Counted from the stretch's first letter, positions 26,453 through 35,207 are shown. The stretch is DNA of 64,000 bases from Candidatus Methylomirabilota bacterium (GCA_016207095.1 JACQQF010000043.1:30156-94155); one strand, 5' to 3'. The notes: a model not told the origin generated them from the letters alone. A program made the numbers and translations.

Positions 26453-27415
26453 TCAGCTCATTTCCAGCATACGCTGGATCGGCTTAAATGCGCGCAGCCG
26501 AAGCCCTTCATCCAATGTAATCTCGGGTGTACGGTTTTTCATACACAGGTAGAGCTTCTCAAGGGTGTTGAGTTTCATATAGGGACACTCGTTGCAGGCG
26601 CAGTCGCCTTCGGGTGGGGCCGGAATGAATGTCTTGTTCGGACAGGCCTTCTCCATCTGATGGATGATCCCTGACTCGGTAGCGATGATGAACTCGCCGT
26701 CCGAACTCTGCTTGACATAATTCAATATCCCGCTCGTTGAGCCAACGTAATCAGCATGCTGAAGCACGCGCTGTTCGCACTCGGGATGCGCAAGGACCTT
26801 TGCGCCCGGATGGCGTACTTTGAGGTGGATGAGTTTTCTCTCGGAGAACATCTCGTGAACGACGCAAACGCCAGACCACAGAACCAGCTCGCGACCGGTC
26901 TTTTTGATGAGGTAACGGCCTAGATTCTGATCCGGCGCAAAAATAATGGGCTGGTCCATGGGGATACGGCTGAGGATCTTTACTGCATTGCTCGAGGTGC
27001 AAATGATATCACTCATCGCCTTGATTTCAGCGCTGCAATTGATATAGCTCATGACGATGTGATCCGGGTACTTCTCCCTAAAACGCTTGAACTGATGCGG
27101 TGGGCAGCCCTCCGCCAGTGAGCACCCGGCCTTCAAGTCCGGGATCAAGACCTGCTTTGATGGGTTGAGAATCTTCGCCGTCTCAGCCATAAAGTGCACG
27201 CCCGCAAAGACGATGACGTCAGCGTTGGTCTTGGCCGCATGCTGAGAGAGTTGCAAGCTGTCGCCGATGAGATCGGCCACGTCTTGAATCTCCGACTCTT
27301 GATAGTAATGCGCCAAGATCACAGCGTGCAGATCTTTCTTGAGGCGCTGAATCTCTTCCTCGAGATCCATCAGGGCAGTGAGCCCATATTCTTTGACCGC
27401 GCCGTCGGCTTTCAT
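26453..27415 (-). CDS. nadA: Quinolinate synthase
   Basis: A 320-residue [4Fe-4S] enzyme. [20 protein letters not shown] and [15 protein letters not shown] are the substrate-binding repeats; cluster cysteines lie in [19 protein letters not shown] and [12 protein letters not shown]. It condenses iminoaspartate with dihydroxyacetone phosphate. First gene of nadA-nadC-nadB, with GGAGAGGAAG before the ATG. Length is normal for the family. Confidence 0.96.
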   Translation of the reverse strand: MKADGAVKEYGLTALMDLEEEIQRLKKDLHAVILAHYYQESEIQDVADLIGDSLQLSQHAAKTNADVIVFAGVHFMAETAKILNPSKQVLIPDLKAGCSLAEGCPPHQFKRFREKYPDHIVMSYINCSAEIKAMSDIICTSSNAVKILSRIPMDQPIIFAPDQNLGRYLIKKTGRELVLWSGVCVVHEMFSERKLIHLKVRHPGAKVLAHPECEQRVLQHADYVGSTSGILNYVKQSSDGEFIIATESGIIHQMEKACPNKTFIPAPPEGDCACNECPYMKLNTLEKLYLCMKNRTPEITLDEGLRLRAFKPIQRMLEMS

Positions 27416-27454
27416 TGTTCTTCCTCTCCAGGATTACACGTTCTGACAGAAGAG

Positions 27455-27463
27455 ATTATACCA
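27455..27463 (-). promoter_or_regulatory. Extended -10 promoter element upstream of nadA
   Basis: TGG-TATAAT on the minus strand, 40 bases before the nadA ATG, identical over nine bases to the element at 8593-8601. No convincing -35. Upstream of it, to 27698, no gene is supported. Confidence 0.6.
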
Positions 27464-27698
27464 CAAAATTGCGTAGGGCGCAGGGGGTTGCCGCGACGTC
27501 GGTCCCCGAGTTGACGTGGGAACCCTCAGAAGTAGTCGCGTCCGCGTGTCATCAGGAATGATTCTTGTTCCTGGGCCCACCAGAGTCTGCTCTCTTGCCA
27601 AGTGGGCCGCCTCCGCACGAAAGGCCCATCGCCGAATCTGGGCCACCGGAAGAGGAGCCAAGAGCAGGGCTAGCGCCACGTTCCAGCCGCACTGACTC

Positions 27699-27953
27699 TC
27701 AGTTGAGGACCCTCAGGATGTCGCCTCGCATCTTGCGGAGTGCCTTGGGGCTCATCATGAGAAAATGACGGACAGTATACCCGCAGACTCGACAGCGCTT
27801 GTAGATATAGAGCCAGTTTCCGTCCTCCTCGACGTCCCCCACCTGTTCCATGCCCGAGGGACAGCAATCATTGGGCTGCGGTGGAGAGACAATCCGTTCA
27901 GGGTAGGCGTTGATCGCCGATTTTCGTTCATCATATTCCACGATGCTTGCCAT
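27699..27953 (-). CDS. Small cysteine-rich (zinc-ribbon-like) protein, copy 1
   Basis: An 84-residue protein paralogous to the one at 28310-28579. Shared features in order: IVEY, NAYPERIVSP, a CC pair, MEQVG, a WLYIYKRCRVCGYTVR block (CxxC) and a basic tail. Four cysteines in CC...CxxC spacing suggest one zinc or other metal site; redox chemistry is an alternative. AAGGAG nine bases before the ATG is a strong ribosome site. A TATAAT box overlapped by a TetR-type operator lies 138 bases upstream. The family is not recognised and function is unknown. Confidence 0.7.
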   Translation of the reverse strand: MASIVEYDERKSAINAYPERIVSPPQPNDCCPSGMEQVGDVEEDGNWLYIYKRCRVCGYTVRHFLMMSPKALRKMRGDILRVLN

Positions 27954-28090
27954 CGATCTTTCTCCTTCTCCTTTCGTCGTGCCGCCCAGACGAACACCTT
28001 CCTGATGCTCTGACTCGATTATTCAAAGCTCATCTCCATCGTCTCAGCTCTCGAAGCGTTCGGGGATACCGCACTGCATGATTAGACTTG

Positions 28091-28110
28091 ATTATACTAA
28101 CCAGTTGGTA
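28091..28110 (-). promoter_or_regulatory. -10 box overlapped by TetR-type operator A
   Basis: On the minus strand: operator TACCAACTGGTTAGTA (28095-28110), a near-palindrome, running into TATAAT (28091-28096). Bound repressor would cover the -10 and spacer of the promoter for the 27699-27953 gene. The sequence TGTACCAA at its upstream edge is shared by sites B, C and D. Confidence 0.65.
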
Positions 28111-28124
28111 CAATTCACATTTCA

Positions 28125-28177
28125 AAAAAAAGCGGGAATATAACTACTAGTTGATAACCTCCAGGCCCGCTTTTTTT
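28125..28177 (-). terminator. Rho-independent terminator, symmetric
   Basis: Perfect 12-bp stem AAAAAAAGCGGG / CCCGCTTTTTTT with a 29-base loop. On the minus strand it ends the transcript of the 28310-28579 gene; by symmetry it could work in both directions. Confidence 0.7.
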
Positions 28178-28193
28178 CTAATGCCTTCTTGTA

Positions 28194-28209
28194 TACCAAC
28201 CAATTGGTA
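28194..28209. promoter_or_regulatory. TetR-type operator B
   Basis: TACCAACCAATTGGTA, near-palindromic, flanked by TGTACCAA on the minus strand as in sites A, C and D. A TATACA sequence overlaps its minus-strand downstream edge, the same geometry as site A. Centre-to-centre distance to site A is 99 bases. Intergenic span 27954-28309 holds only sites A and B and the terminator. Confidence 0.6.
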
Positions 28210-28309
28210 CATGCTTCCCCGAAGAGCTAATTCTGTCAAGCGAGAATGTGCTGGAGGGTCTCATTTCGTTTCAACCCTTCAGACCGCATCCTTGCCCACC
28301 AAGATAGGG

Positions 28310-28579
28310 TCAATTCTGGCCCCCAACCATCTCCTGGTAGTCGAAGCGAGATCCTTTCTTAATGATCACTCGTGGATCGCGTGCGACGACTTGGCGTACT
28401 GTAAAGCCGCACTTCTTGCAGCGCTTGTAAATGAAGCTCCATCCCTCTTCACGCTGTTCACTCCCAATCTGCTCCATCTTTGAGTAGCAGCAGAGGCCTG
28501 GTGCCCGCGGTGAGATTATACGATCAGGATAGGCATTGGTTGGCTTCTTCGCATCAGTGTATTCAACAATGGTCGCCAT
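28310..28579 (-). CDS. Small cysteine-rich (zinc-ribbon-like) protein, copy 2
   Basis: An 89-residue protein starting MATIVEYTDAKKPTNAYPDR, clearly paralogous to copy 1: same order of IVEY, NAYPDRIISP, CC, MEQIG, WSFIYKRCKKCGFTVR. About half the residues match over 75 positions, so a fairly old tandem duplication. The longer frame back to 28681 adds residues absent from copy 1, so 28579 is preferred. Operator C lies 120 bases upstream. Function unknown; a single metal site built from CC and CxxC is the best structural guess. Confidence 0.7.
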   Translation of the reverse strand: MATIVEYTDAKKPTNAYPDRIISPRAPGLCCYSKMEQIGSEQREEGWSFIYKRCKKCGFTVRQVVARDPRVIIKKGSRFDYQEMVGGQN

Positions 28580-28698
28580 GTTGTGTCTCGCCCCCGTAAA
28601 ATCTACATCTGCCGGTGTAAGATACAACCATCCACGCTCTCCATCCCCCACCCTGCTTTGGCAACTTCGACTCCCTTCCATACATCTGTATACGATAT

Positions 28699-28714
28699 GA
28701 CCGTACTATTGGTA
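28699..28714. promoter_or_regulatory. TetR-type operator C (degenerate)
   Basis: Minus strand TACCAATAGTACGGTC preceded by TTG; shares TGTACCAA with the other sites but its second half is degraded. Lies between the tetR stop and the copy 2 start. Confidence 0.45.
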
Positions 28715-28735
28715 CAATAGTTTAATCGGGAAAAT

Positions 28736-29329
28736 CTATGTATGGCTGATATACAGTCTGATGTGTGTTTTCAGCTCTTTAAAGCAGTTTTCTAGGACCT
28801 TGATGTCTTTTTTTACTTTCGAGAGAAGGATGCCACCTTCGACGCCAGCAATGACGAACTGGGCAAGCCGAGTTGGGTCCATATGGTCATTGAACTGGCC
28901 GGAGATCTTTGCTTGTTGCAAAACGCCTGCCACTCTAATCCGCCAATCTTCAAATACCTCCTGAAACTTCCTCCGGAACCCCTCATGAATATCACTCATC
29001 TCCATTGCCATATTGCCCATCAGGCAGCCGCCTGAACAGTTTCGTTGCCGATGCAGCTCTAGGATGATATCGAGGAAGTCCTCCAACTCTATCAAGGCAT
29101 TCTTTGTGTTTGAGAAGGCCTTTCCCAGAACATGGTCTGAGAATCGCCTCAAGTGGCTTTCTATAATTGCATAGCCCAAATCTTCCTTGCTTTTGAAATA
29201 ATAGTAGAAGCTGCCTTTCTTGACTCCGCTTGCCTGGAGAACCGCATCTACGCTGGTATTATTGAAACCGCGAAGGCTGATCAGACCTGAGGCGACTTCT
29301 ACGATGTGGTCTTTGGTGTTGGCCATCAT
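28736..29329 (-). CDS. TetR/AcrR-family transcriptional regulator
   Basis: A 197-residue regulator. The HTH spans about 25-52 (TSVDAVLQASGVKKGSFYYY ... FKSKEDL). The C-terminal ligand domain includes NCSGGCLMGNMAMEMSDIHE, a motif of the YxaF/NemR-like TetR groups in which a conserved Cys can sense electrophiles. Likely a repressor of itself and of the two small cysteine-rich genes: operator-like sequences lie at its own start point (site D) and upstream of each. The inducer is unknown; reactive species are a reasonable guess from the cysteines. Confidence 0.9.
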   Translation of the reverse strand: MMANTKDHIVEVASGLISLRGFNNTSVDAVLQASGVKKGSFYYYFKSKEDLGYAIIESHLRRFSDHVLGKAFSNTKNALIELEDFLDIILELHRQRNCSGGCLMGNMAMEMSDIHEGFRRKFQEVFEDWRIRVAGVLQQAKISGQFNDHMDPTRLAQFVIAGVEGGILLSKVKKDIKVLENCFKELKTHIRLYISHT

Positions 29330-29341
29330 TACTCCACAGAA

Positions 29342-29357
29342 AACTGACTGGTTGGTA
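29342..29357. promoter_or_regulatory. TetR-type operator D at the tetR start point
   Basis: Minus strand TACCAACCAGTCAGTT, next to TTTG, matching the consensus TGTACCAAYYRGTYRGT. It directly follows the -10 of the tetR promoter and covers the expected start point, the classic site for autorepression. Confidence 0.65.
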
Positions 29358-29364
29358 CAAATTC

Positions 29365-29394
29365 AATTTATCTTAGAGTAGATTCATATGTCAA
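29365..29394 (-). promoter_or_regulatory. tetR promoter
   Basis: TTGACA (29389-29394, minus strand), 18-base spacer, TAAATT (29365-29370). The perfect -35 and 4/6 -10 sit just upstream of operator D. The remaining 29395-29607 shows no gene. Confidence 0.6.
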
Positions 29395-29607
29395 GGAAAA
29401 ACGGCGCTATTGAAGCTCAGATTCGATCAGGGGGGTGTCCCAGTGTATTAGGCGAGAAAACGGTAGCTCGATCAGTCAGGATGCGGGTAGTCGCATTTGT
29501 TTAACACTAGTCCATTGCTGTCACTCTAAACCTGGCGGGTGACCAAATCCCTGTACCTCTCTCCTGGTCCTGGCTTCTTCTAGTGGCGAGGTCTCTGATC
29601 CTGCTGG

Positions 29608-30537
29608 TCACTTGATTTCCTCAAGGCGCTTCAGAAGCTTTCTCGCTTGCTCCTGGTGCCGCTTTGCGCTCTCCAATCTCGGGTTCAGGGCCAAAGCCTG
29701 GTTCCACTCTTCAATCGCCTCCCGTAGCCTCTGCTCCTTATAGTGACGAATGCCGGCGAGGTAGTGCTGATCGGCCAATTTCTCCCGCACAACTTGCATA
29801 TAGTGGCCCAGCCGCTTGAAATCAGGCTGGATCCTCCTCAACCGCTCAAACATCTTCATGGCCTCGGCATAGTTTCCCTTCCCAACATAGGCAACCCCCT
29901 GGTTGTAGTAGGCTAATTTCTGGTATTCAACCGCCTCGCGCAGGCCGGGCTGCTGAGCGAGAACCCTGCTGAAGGCATCGATGGCTGCCAGGTAATCACC
30001 CCTCCGGAAAACTTCGGCGGCCTCTGCAAAGCTCACCTCCTCCCCAGTTTCCTCCTCCTCGGCTTCTTCAGCGGGCGATGGTTTTGCATCCACGCTCTTG
30101 GGCTCAATCCCGCCCTTTCGAAGAGGTCGTGCGAAGGCCGTCTGCTCTCCGAGTTGCTGCTCGCTCTGGTAGAGGAGTTCGAGCGCCTCACGGTTCATTG
30201 GGTCGAGACGGAGGGCGGCAAGTAGTTCCCGCTGGGCCCCCTGTTTCTCTCTCCGTTGCAAGAGTTCCTTCCCGGCGGCGACATGCCGAGGGGACTGTTC
30301 CTTGATTTTCGCCTCGATCTCCGTCTTTTTCTGGCTGGCGCCAGGATACTGGGGGTCTATTGTCATAATGATCTTCCAGCGTTCCAGGGCATCCCGAAGG
30401 TGGCCTGCTCTCTCGAGGCGTGAAGCCTCATCTTGATTCATTTGGGCTACCTGCTGTAGAGACTGGGTCGTGGCGCAGGCGGACAGAACACCTACCATGA
30501 TCAAAAGGATACCCCAACCGTTCCTGAGAGTGTGCAT
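29608..30537 (-). CDS. TPR-repeat lipoprotein
   Basis: A 309-residue protein with a lipobox (LLIMVGVLSACATT, Cys at 21). TPR-like helices run through about 35-110 and 165-300: AGHLRDALERWKIIMTIDP, RRGDYLAAIDAFSRVLAQQP, GKGNYAEAMKMFERLRRIQP, EQRLREAIEEWNQALALNP. A low-complexity acidic stretch near 155-165 (EEAEEEETGEE) links them. It begins 3 bp after the deacetylase stop codon, so the two are translated from one message. Likely an envelope scaffold; partner unknown. Confidence 0.8.
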   Translation of the reverse strand: MHTLRNGWGILLIMVGVLSACATTQSLQQVAQMNQDEASRLERAGHLRDALERWKIIMTIDPQYPGASQKKTEIEAKIKEQSPRHVAAGKELLQRREKQGAQRELLAALRLDPMNREALELLYQSEQQLGEQTAFARPLRKGGIEPKSVDAKPSPAEEAEEEETGEEVSFAEAAEVFRRGDYLAAIDAFSRVLAQQPGLREAVEYQKLAYYNQGVAYVGKGNYAEAMKMFERLRRIQPDFKRLGHYMQVVREKLADQHYLAGIRHYKEQRLREAIEEWNQALALNPRLESAKRHQEQARKLLKRLEEIK

Positions 30538-30540
30538 CCC

Positions 30541-31518
30541 TCAGTCCTTCTCGAAGGTCTGCAGCATCTTGACGAACTTGGTCAGATCCTTCTCCATGAA
30601 CACATTATACCGCTTGAGGCGATACCGACCGATAAAGAAGGGGTTGGATCCCTTCTTCGCCCCAAAGCCTACTTTGTAGCCGGCGCTCTTCACCTTGGCC
30701 ACCACCTCGGAATCAAAACCCCCATACGGGTACGCGAAATAATCCACTTTGCCACCGACCCGACTCTCCATCAACTGCTTTGTCGCGACGATCTCCGCGT
30801 CCAGACGAGCAGCGCGATCTGCAGATCTTTCATTGGGAGGTGGCACCGCGAGGTTGCTGTGGGTCTTCGAATGTCCTTGCACATCAAAGCCCTGGGCCTT
30901 CAGCTCCCGCAGCTCGTCCCAGGAGAGGGAATGCTTCCCTCCTCCGATGAAGTCGGTGTAGATGAAAAAGGTGGCAGTGAACCCATACTTCTTCAGCAGC
31001 GGCGCGGCGAATGTCTTTGCCGACTTGTACCCATCGTCGATCGTAATGACCACCGCCTTCTTCGGCAGCGGCTGTTCATATCGAAGGAAGCGGTCCAGAT
31101 CGTCCGGGGTGATGCCGACGTATCCGTTCTCCTTGAGATAGCGAAGTTGCTGCTCAAACAAATCTGCGGTGATGGCGAACCGGTTCTTGCTGACCTCCTC
31201 GATGTCATGGTACGTCAAGATCGGCACCACCTGATGACCATCGGCTTCAATTCCGCCAAGCCTCCTGGGGCGGATTGGGATCACAACGACATCACCCGGC
31301 TTGATCGGCGCGGCGTCTCTAAGCTCGGTGATCATCCAGGCTCGACCGGCCCCTTTCAGGTATCTGGCAGCCAGCGTCTCAGCCGTGTCGCCCTCACGAG
31401 CCACGACGACCATAAAATCCTCGGAGGTTCTCGCATCCTCCCTGACCTCCTGCAGGCCTGGGGCGCAGGCCCCGAGCAACAGCACCAATCCGAGTAAGAG
31501 TAGCAATCTATGCCCCAT
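30541..31518 (-). CDS. Polysaccharide deacetylase lipoprotein
   Basis: A 325-residue NodB-type deacetylase with a lipobox (LLLGLVLLLGACAPG). Residues about 37-85 resemble a LysM-like domain (REGDTAETLAARYLKGAG ... KPGDVVVIP), then the catalytic domain: VPILTYHDIEE, the first motif TIDDGYKS (usually TFDDG), HSKTHSNL as the zinc His pair and YPYGGFD. It removes acetyl groups from a cell-surface polysaccharide. Its start overlaps the cyclase gene by 11 bp. Confidence 0.88.
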   Translation of the reverse strand: MGHRLLLLLGLVLLLGACAPGLQEVREDARTSEDFMVVVAREGDTAETLAARYLKGAGRAWMITELRDAAPIKPGDVVVIPIRPRRLGGIEADGHQVVPILTYHDIEEVSKNRFAITADLFEQQLRYLKENGYVGITPDDLDRFLRYEQPLPKKAVVITIDDGYKSAKTFAAPLLKKYGFTATFFIYTDFIGGGKHSLSWDELRELKAQGFDVQGHSKTHSNLAVPPPNERSADRAARLDAEIVATKQLMESRVGGKVDYFAYPYGGFDSEVVAKVKSAGYKVGFGAKKGSNPFFIGRYRLKRYNVFMEKDLTKFVKMLQTFEKD

Positions 31519-32914
31519 GGGATCCCTCCTGAGTTCCGGTCTCCTTTCTTCCGACGAGACAAAAGACCTCTAACGGCTCGGTCTTTCCCTTCACGTGCAA
31601 GGGAGGCAGAGACTTTACCTCTAGCCGCTCTGCGGCGGGCTCCAGAGCCATTCGGGTGAGCAGGATCTCTCCGGCCTTGGCGGCACTCGTCAGGCGGGAG
31701 GCTACGTTGACTGCGTCGCCTACGACGGTGTACTCCATCCTCGCGGCCGACCCCACGCTTCCAGCAACCACGTCGCCTCGATTGATTCCGATCCCTATCA
31801 CAATGGGGTCTTTCCCTTCCGCCGACCGCGCCTCGTTGAACTTCTCAACGCCCGACTGAATCTCCAGGGCCGCCAGGGCGGCGCGATGGGCCTGGTCGGG
31901 CTGGAGAGCCAGCGCCCCGAAGAGCGCCATGATTGCGTCACCGAGGAATTTATTGATGAAGCCGCCGTTCCGAATAATCGCCTCTGTTGCCAACCCGAAG
32001 AATTGGTTCAGCATCTCAATGACGACCCCCGGCGGCGTATGCTCTGCGTAGTGAGTGTACCCACGGATGTCCACGAAAAGGACCGTCACCTCGCGACGCG
32101 TCGCTTCGAGCCAAGGACCGGCGGAGCTCTGAAAGATCATCTCGGCGATCTCGGGGCTGACATACCGCCCGAAGGAGTCCTGCAGCAGCTCTTTGCGCCG
32201 TAGCCCCTCGGCCATCTCGTTGAAGGCCGCGCCGAGGTCAGTCAGCTCATCCTGGCCCCGTCCCACACTCAGAGGGGGGAGACGGTGCTGGAAGTCCCCC
32301 TGTCCCAGCGCCTTGGTCCCGTCCACCATCAGACGGATCGGCCGGGAGAAGATGTTGCTGAGATACAGCGAGGCGCCGATCCCCAATCCGATGATTCCAG
32401 TCATCAGGGCGAAGATGAAAATCCTGCCGTCGCGCAGGCTGCGTCGCATCCCATCCTCGCTTATCGCGAGCCGAACCAAACCAAGTTCCTTTTTCTGGTA
32501 TCGGACCGGGGCGACGAATTCCAGGAGCTTTCCCCTCTCGCCAGGGCCGGATGGTTCAAGGGCCTTCCCGATCTGGAGGAGATCGTTGTGTGCCAGGATG
32601 ACCTGCCGAGGATCGACGACCGCTGCGTACGCGACGTCCTTGCTATTTTTCGCCTCCTCCACCAGCACGTTCAAGGCCAGTTCGTCCCGCTCCAACAGCG
32701 GCGTGGAGGCGCCTTCCGCCAAGTGCTGGATTAAGGCCTGACCCCTCGCGGTTAACTCCTCTCGAAGGAGCCGAGTCTGCCGCCCAAGCATCACATAACC
32801 GATTACCGCCGTCGTCAGGCAGATGGCCAGAGTGATCAGAGCGGCGAGCTTCACCAGCAGAGGAAGCCGCTTATTCTGAAGGGACGAAATCCACGACATC
32901 ACCTGCAACTTCAT
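31508..32914 (-). CDS. Membrane-bound class III adenylate/guanylate cyclase
   Basis: A 468-residue protein: TM1 at about 20-42, periplasmic sensor domain, TM2 at about 166-190, HAMP linker at about 190-245 (SRPIRLMVDGTKALGQGDFQ) and a cyclase domain from about 270. The metal Asp is in TVLFVDIRGYTHYAE, the second in FLGDAIMALFGA, and VVGDAVNVASRL precedes the C-terminal end. It makes cAMP or cGMP; specificity residues were not resolved. The 11-bp overlap with the deacetylase gene ties second-messenger signalling to surface polysaccharide modification. Confidence 0.88.
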   Translation of the reverse strand: MKLQVMSWISSLQNKRLPLLVKLAALITLAICLTTAVIGYVMLGRQTRLLREELTARGQALIQHLAEGASTPLLERDELALNVLVEEAKNSKDVAYAAVVDPRQVILAHNDLLQIGKALEPSGPGERGKLLEFVAPVRYQKKELGLVRLAISEDGMRRSLRDGRIFIFALMTGIIGLGIGASLYLSNIFSRPIRLMVDGTKALGQGDFQHRLPPLSVGRGQDELTDLGAAFNEMAEGLRRKELLQDSFGRYVSPEIAEMIFQSSAGPWLEATRREVTVLFVDIRGYTHYAEHTPPGVVIEMLNQFFGLATEAIIRNGGFINKFLGDAIMALFGALALQPDQAHRAALAALEIQSGVEKFNEARSAEGKDPIVIGIGINRGDVVAGSVGSAARMEYTVVGDAVNVASRLTSAAKAGEILLTRMALEPAAERLEVKSLPPLHVKGKTEPLEVFCLVGRKETGTQEGSHGA

Positions 32915-33694
32915 CGCTCTGCGCCTTATTCCTCTGATCCCTCGCCATCCCAGGTTACGGCCTGTCCCGGCCCCAACGGGGAGGCATATAATAGCAGTTT
33001 TTGCCGGAATCGGCTACACAATCTGCACGCTTGGCGAAAAGTGCTCTCCCCTGAGCGCGAATGAATGTCGGACATACAGCTTCAGCGAAGCGGGCAGACG
33101 AGACGCTCTGGCGGACAAACTCTCTCATCGGGGATAGCCGCGGTAGGGGGTCAGCGGTTTGGCTGGGCTGAGACTGGTTTCGATCTCGGGATGGAGACCT
33201 GCGTGGACAGATCCTCTGAAATCCTGGAGAACAAAACCACGGGAGAAGTTATGGGCTACGAGGGGACCTCCGGGGGGTAACGGAGGTCCCCTCCTTAACC
33301 CGTTGGACGCGACGAGCGTGTTGGGGAAAGGGTCGCTGGTTGAGCGACCCTGCGACCACTCGGTTGTTTGCTCACCGACCGCAGAGCCTGCCACCAACGA
33401 CCAGTGCAAGAGCATCAGAACCGTTGTGCGAAAGACCCTAGATACGGCTCAGTAGCAACAGGTCTAGCAACTGGCGTGCCAGGCTATCTTCCAGTCTCGT
33501 GAACTTCTATGGAAATGAAAAAACTGGCAATTCCCTAATTCTATTTGCTTGACAGAGGATCGAGTAGATGGAGGAATGGAGAGCCCTTCATGTCCAGATC
33601 AGCACGTAGTACCCAATAAGGTACATCTAAGGATCAAAATTGGTACGCAGCCAGCCAGGACAGTCGTCGGCTACGAGTCCTCCCTACCAGCGGG
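32915..33694. other. 780-bp non-coding region with two perfect hairpins
   Basis: No gene is supported; short open frames on either strand have no ribosome site or recognisable protein. Two perfect stems occur: GAGGGGACCTCCG / CGGAGGTCCCCTC (33260-33293, 8-base loop) and AGGGTCGC / GCGACCCT (33329-33351, 7-base loop). Neither is followed by a U-run. The cyclase promoter (minus) should lie at 32915-33000. Confidence 0.5.
33260..33351. ncRNA. Candidate structured RNA (two hairpins)
   Basis: A 13-bp and an 8-bp perfect stem separated by 35 bases. Known RNA families looked for by eye (tmRNA, RNase P, SRP, 6S) do not fit. Strand and boundaries are unknown; the call rests only on the stems, so it is tentative. 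Confidence 0.25.
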
Positions 33695-35056
33695 TCAGAG
33701 GTCTTGCTTGATCTCCAGCAACCGGAGGAGTTTGGCCAGATAGGTTCGCTGCAAACCAAGAAGTTCCGCCGCTCTGGTTTGATTGCTTTGCGACTGCTTG
33801 AGAGCGTCGGAGATAATCCAGCGCTTGAACTCCCTGACCGCTTCGTGAAATCCTTTCCCGCTGAACGAGTCGCGGCGGGGGCCGGAGGCAATCTGAAGCG
33901 GCAAGTCCTCTTGGCCGATCTGGTTGCTCCCGCTCAACACCATGGCCCGCTCTATGACGTTCTCCAGCTCCCGCACATTTCCCGGCCAATGATAGGAGAA
34001 AAGGCGGTCCAGCGCCTCAGGGGACAATCGCTTCGGGGGTTTCTTCAGCTCGGCCGCGTACTTCCCTACGAAGTGATCGATCAATGCGGGTATGTCCTCT
34101 CTGCGCTCCCTCAGGGCCGGCAACTGGAGACAGACGACATTCAGCCGATAGTACAAGTCTCCACGAAAGCGCCCCTCCTTCACAGCCTTCTCGAGATCGC
34201 TATTGGTCGCGGCGATAACGCGAATGTCCGTCTTCATCGATCGAGCGCTTCCAACTCGCTCAAACTCATGGTCCTGCAGGACCCGGAGCAATTTGGCCTG
34301 TATGCTTGGCGGGATCTCCCCGATTTCGTCCAGGAATACGGTCCCACGATCGGCGACCTCGAACTTCCCTTTCCTCAATTGATGAGCACCAGTGAAGGCC
34401 CCCCTCTCATGGCCGAATAGCTCGCTCTCCAGCAACTGTTCAGGAATGGCCACGCAGTTGACAATAATGAAGGGGTGGCTGGCCCGAGGACTCCACTGGT
34501 GGACCGATCTGGCCACAACCTCCTTTCCTGTCCCGCTCTCTCCTAACAGGAGGATCGTTGAATTGGTGCCTGCAGCCCGGTGAGCGAGTTGGAGCAGATT
34601 CTTCATTATGGGATTCTCGGTGACGATCTCGACCCTGCGACTCTCGACCTCTGTCTGCAAGAAGCGGTTTTGCTCTCGCAGCGATTCCCGCTCGAACGCC
34701 TTGTCCAGAACAATCTCCAAATGCTTCGCATCAACAGGTTTGGTAATAAAATCGTAGGCCCCCTCCTTCATGGCTTCCACGGCAGTTTCGATGGTCGCAT
34801 GCGCGGTCACCACAATGACCGTCGTTTCCAACCTCTCCCGCTTCAGCGCCTTGAGGACGTCGATTCCGGACATCCTCGGCATCTGGAGGTCCAGCAGGAC
34901 GATCGAGGGCGCCTCTCGACGGATTTCTTCCAGTCCCTCCGAGCCGCTGGAGGCGACAAGAGATTGGAAATTCATCATCTTCAGGCGGCTTTGGAGTATC
35001 TTTCTGGCCGCCGGATCATCGTCCACGATCAAAACTTTCGCTCGATACTCTCCCAT
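33695..35056 (-). CDS. NtrC-family sigma-54 response regulator
   Basis: A 453-residue regulator: receiver domain 1-120 with phospho-acceptor Asp in SIVLLDLQMPRMSG, AAA+ domain about 140-375 with Walker A LLLGESGTGKE, sigma-54 contact loop GAFTGA and Walker B GTVFLDEIGE, and a C-terminal Fis-type HTH (NQTRAAELLGLQRTYLAKLL). It activates RpoN promoters when phosphorylated. The sensor kinase encoded about 150 bp upstream on the same strand is the likely partner. Targets are unknown. Confidence 0.95.
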   Translation of the reverse strand: MGEYRAKVLIVDDDPAARKILQSRLKMMNFQSLVASSGSEGLEEIRREAPSIVLLDLQMPRMSGIDVLKALKRERLETTVIVVTAHATIETAVEAMKEGAYDFITKPVDAKHLEIVLDKAFERESLREQNRFLQTEVESRRVEIVTENPIMKNLLQLAHRAAGTNSTILLLGESGTGKEVVARSVHQWSPRASHPFIIVNCVAIPEQLLESELFGHERGAFTGAHQLRKGKFEVADRGTVFLDEIGEIPPSIQAKLLRVLQDHEFERVGSARSMKTDIRVIAATNSDLEKAVKEGRFRGDLYYRLNVVCLQLPALRERREDIPALIDHFVGKYAAELKKPPKRLSPEALDRLFSYHWPGNVRELENVIERAMVLSGSNQIGQEDLPLQIASGPRRDSFSGKGFHEAVREFKRWIISDALKQSQSNQTRAAELLGLQRTYLAKLLRLLEIKQDL

Positions 35057-35207
35057 CTCGAGTCACCCGTGTTGCCGCAACGACGCTGCGGCCTGAGCGG
35101 ATCAAGGACGGACAGCTTCGGCATCTGAACTGAGGATACGATCGAGGCGCCGCCGTGTCAATTCATCAGGTGCCGCCTGCCTGTCGAGGGCATGGTCAGT
35201 GTCTCGG

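Noticed and set aside
27434..27768. Short open frames on both strands between nadA and copy 1 of the cysteine-rich protein
   Set aside because: No ribosome site, proline/arginine-rich low-quality translation, overlaps the nadA promoter region.
33609..33645. GTACCCAATAAGGTAC and a nearby ATTGGTAC resembling the TetR operators
   Set aside because: The shared TGTACCAA core and half-site spacing are not kept, and no promoter of a suitable gene is beside it.
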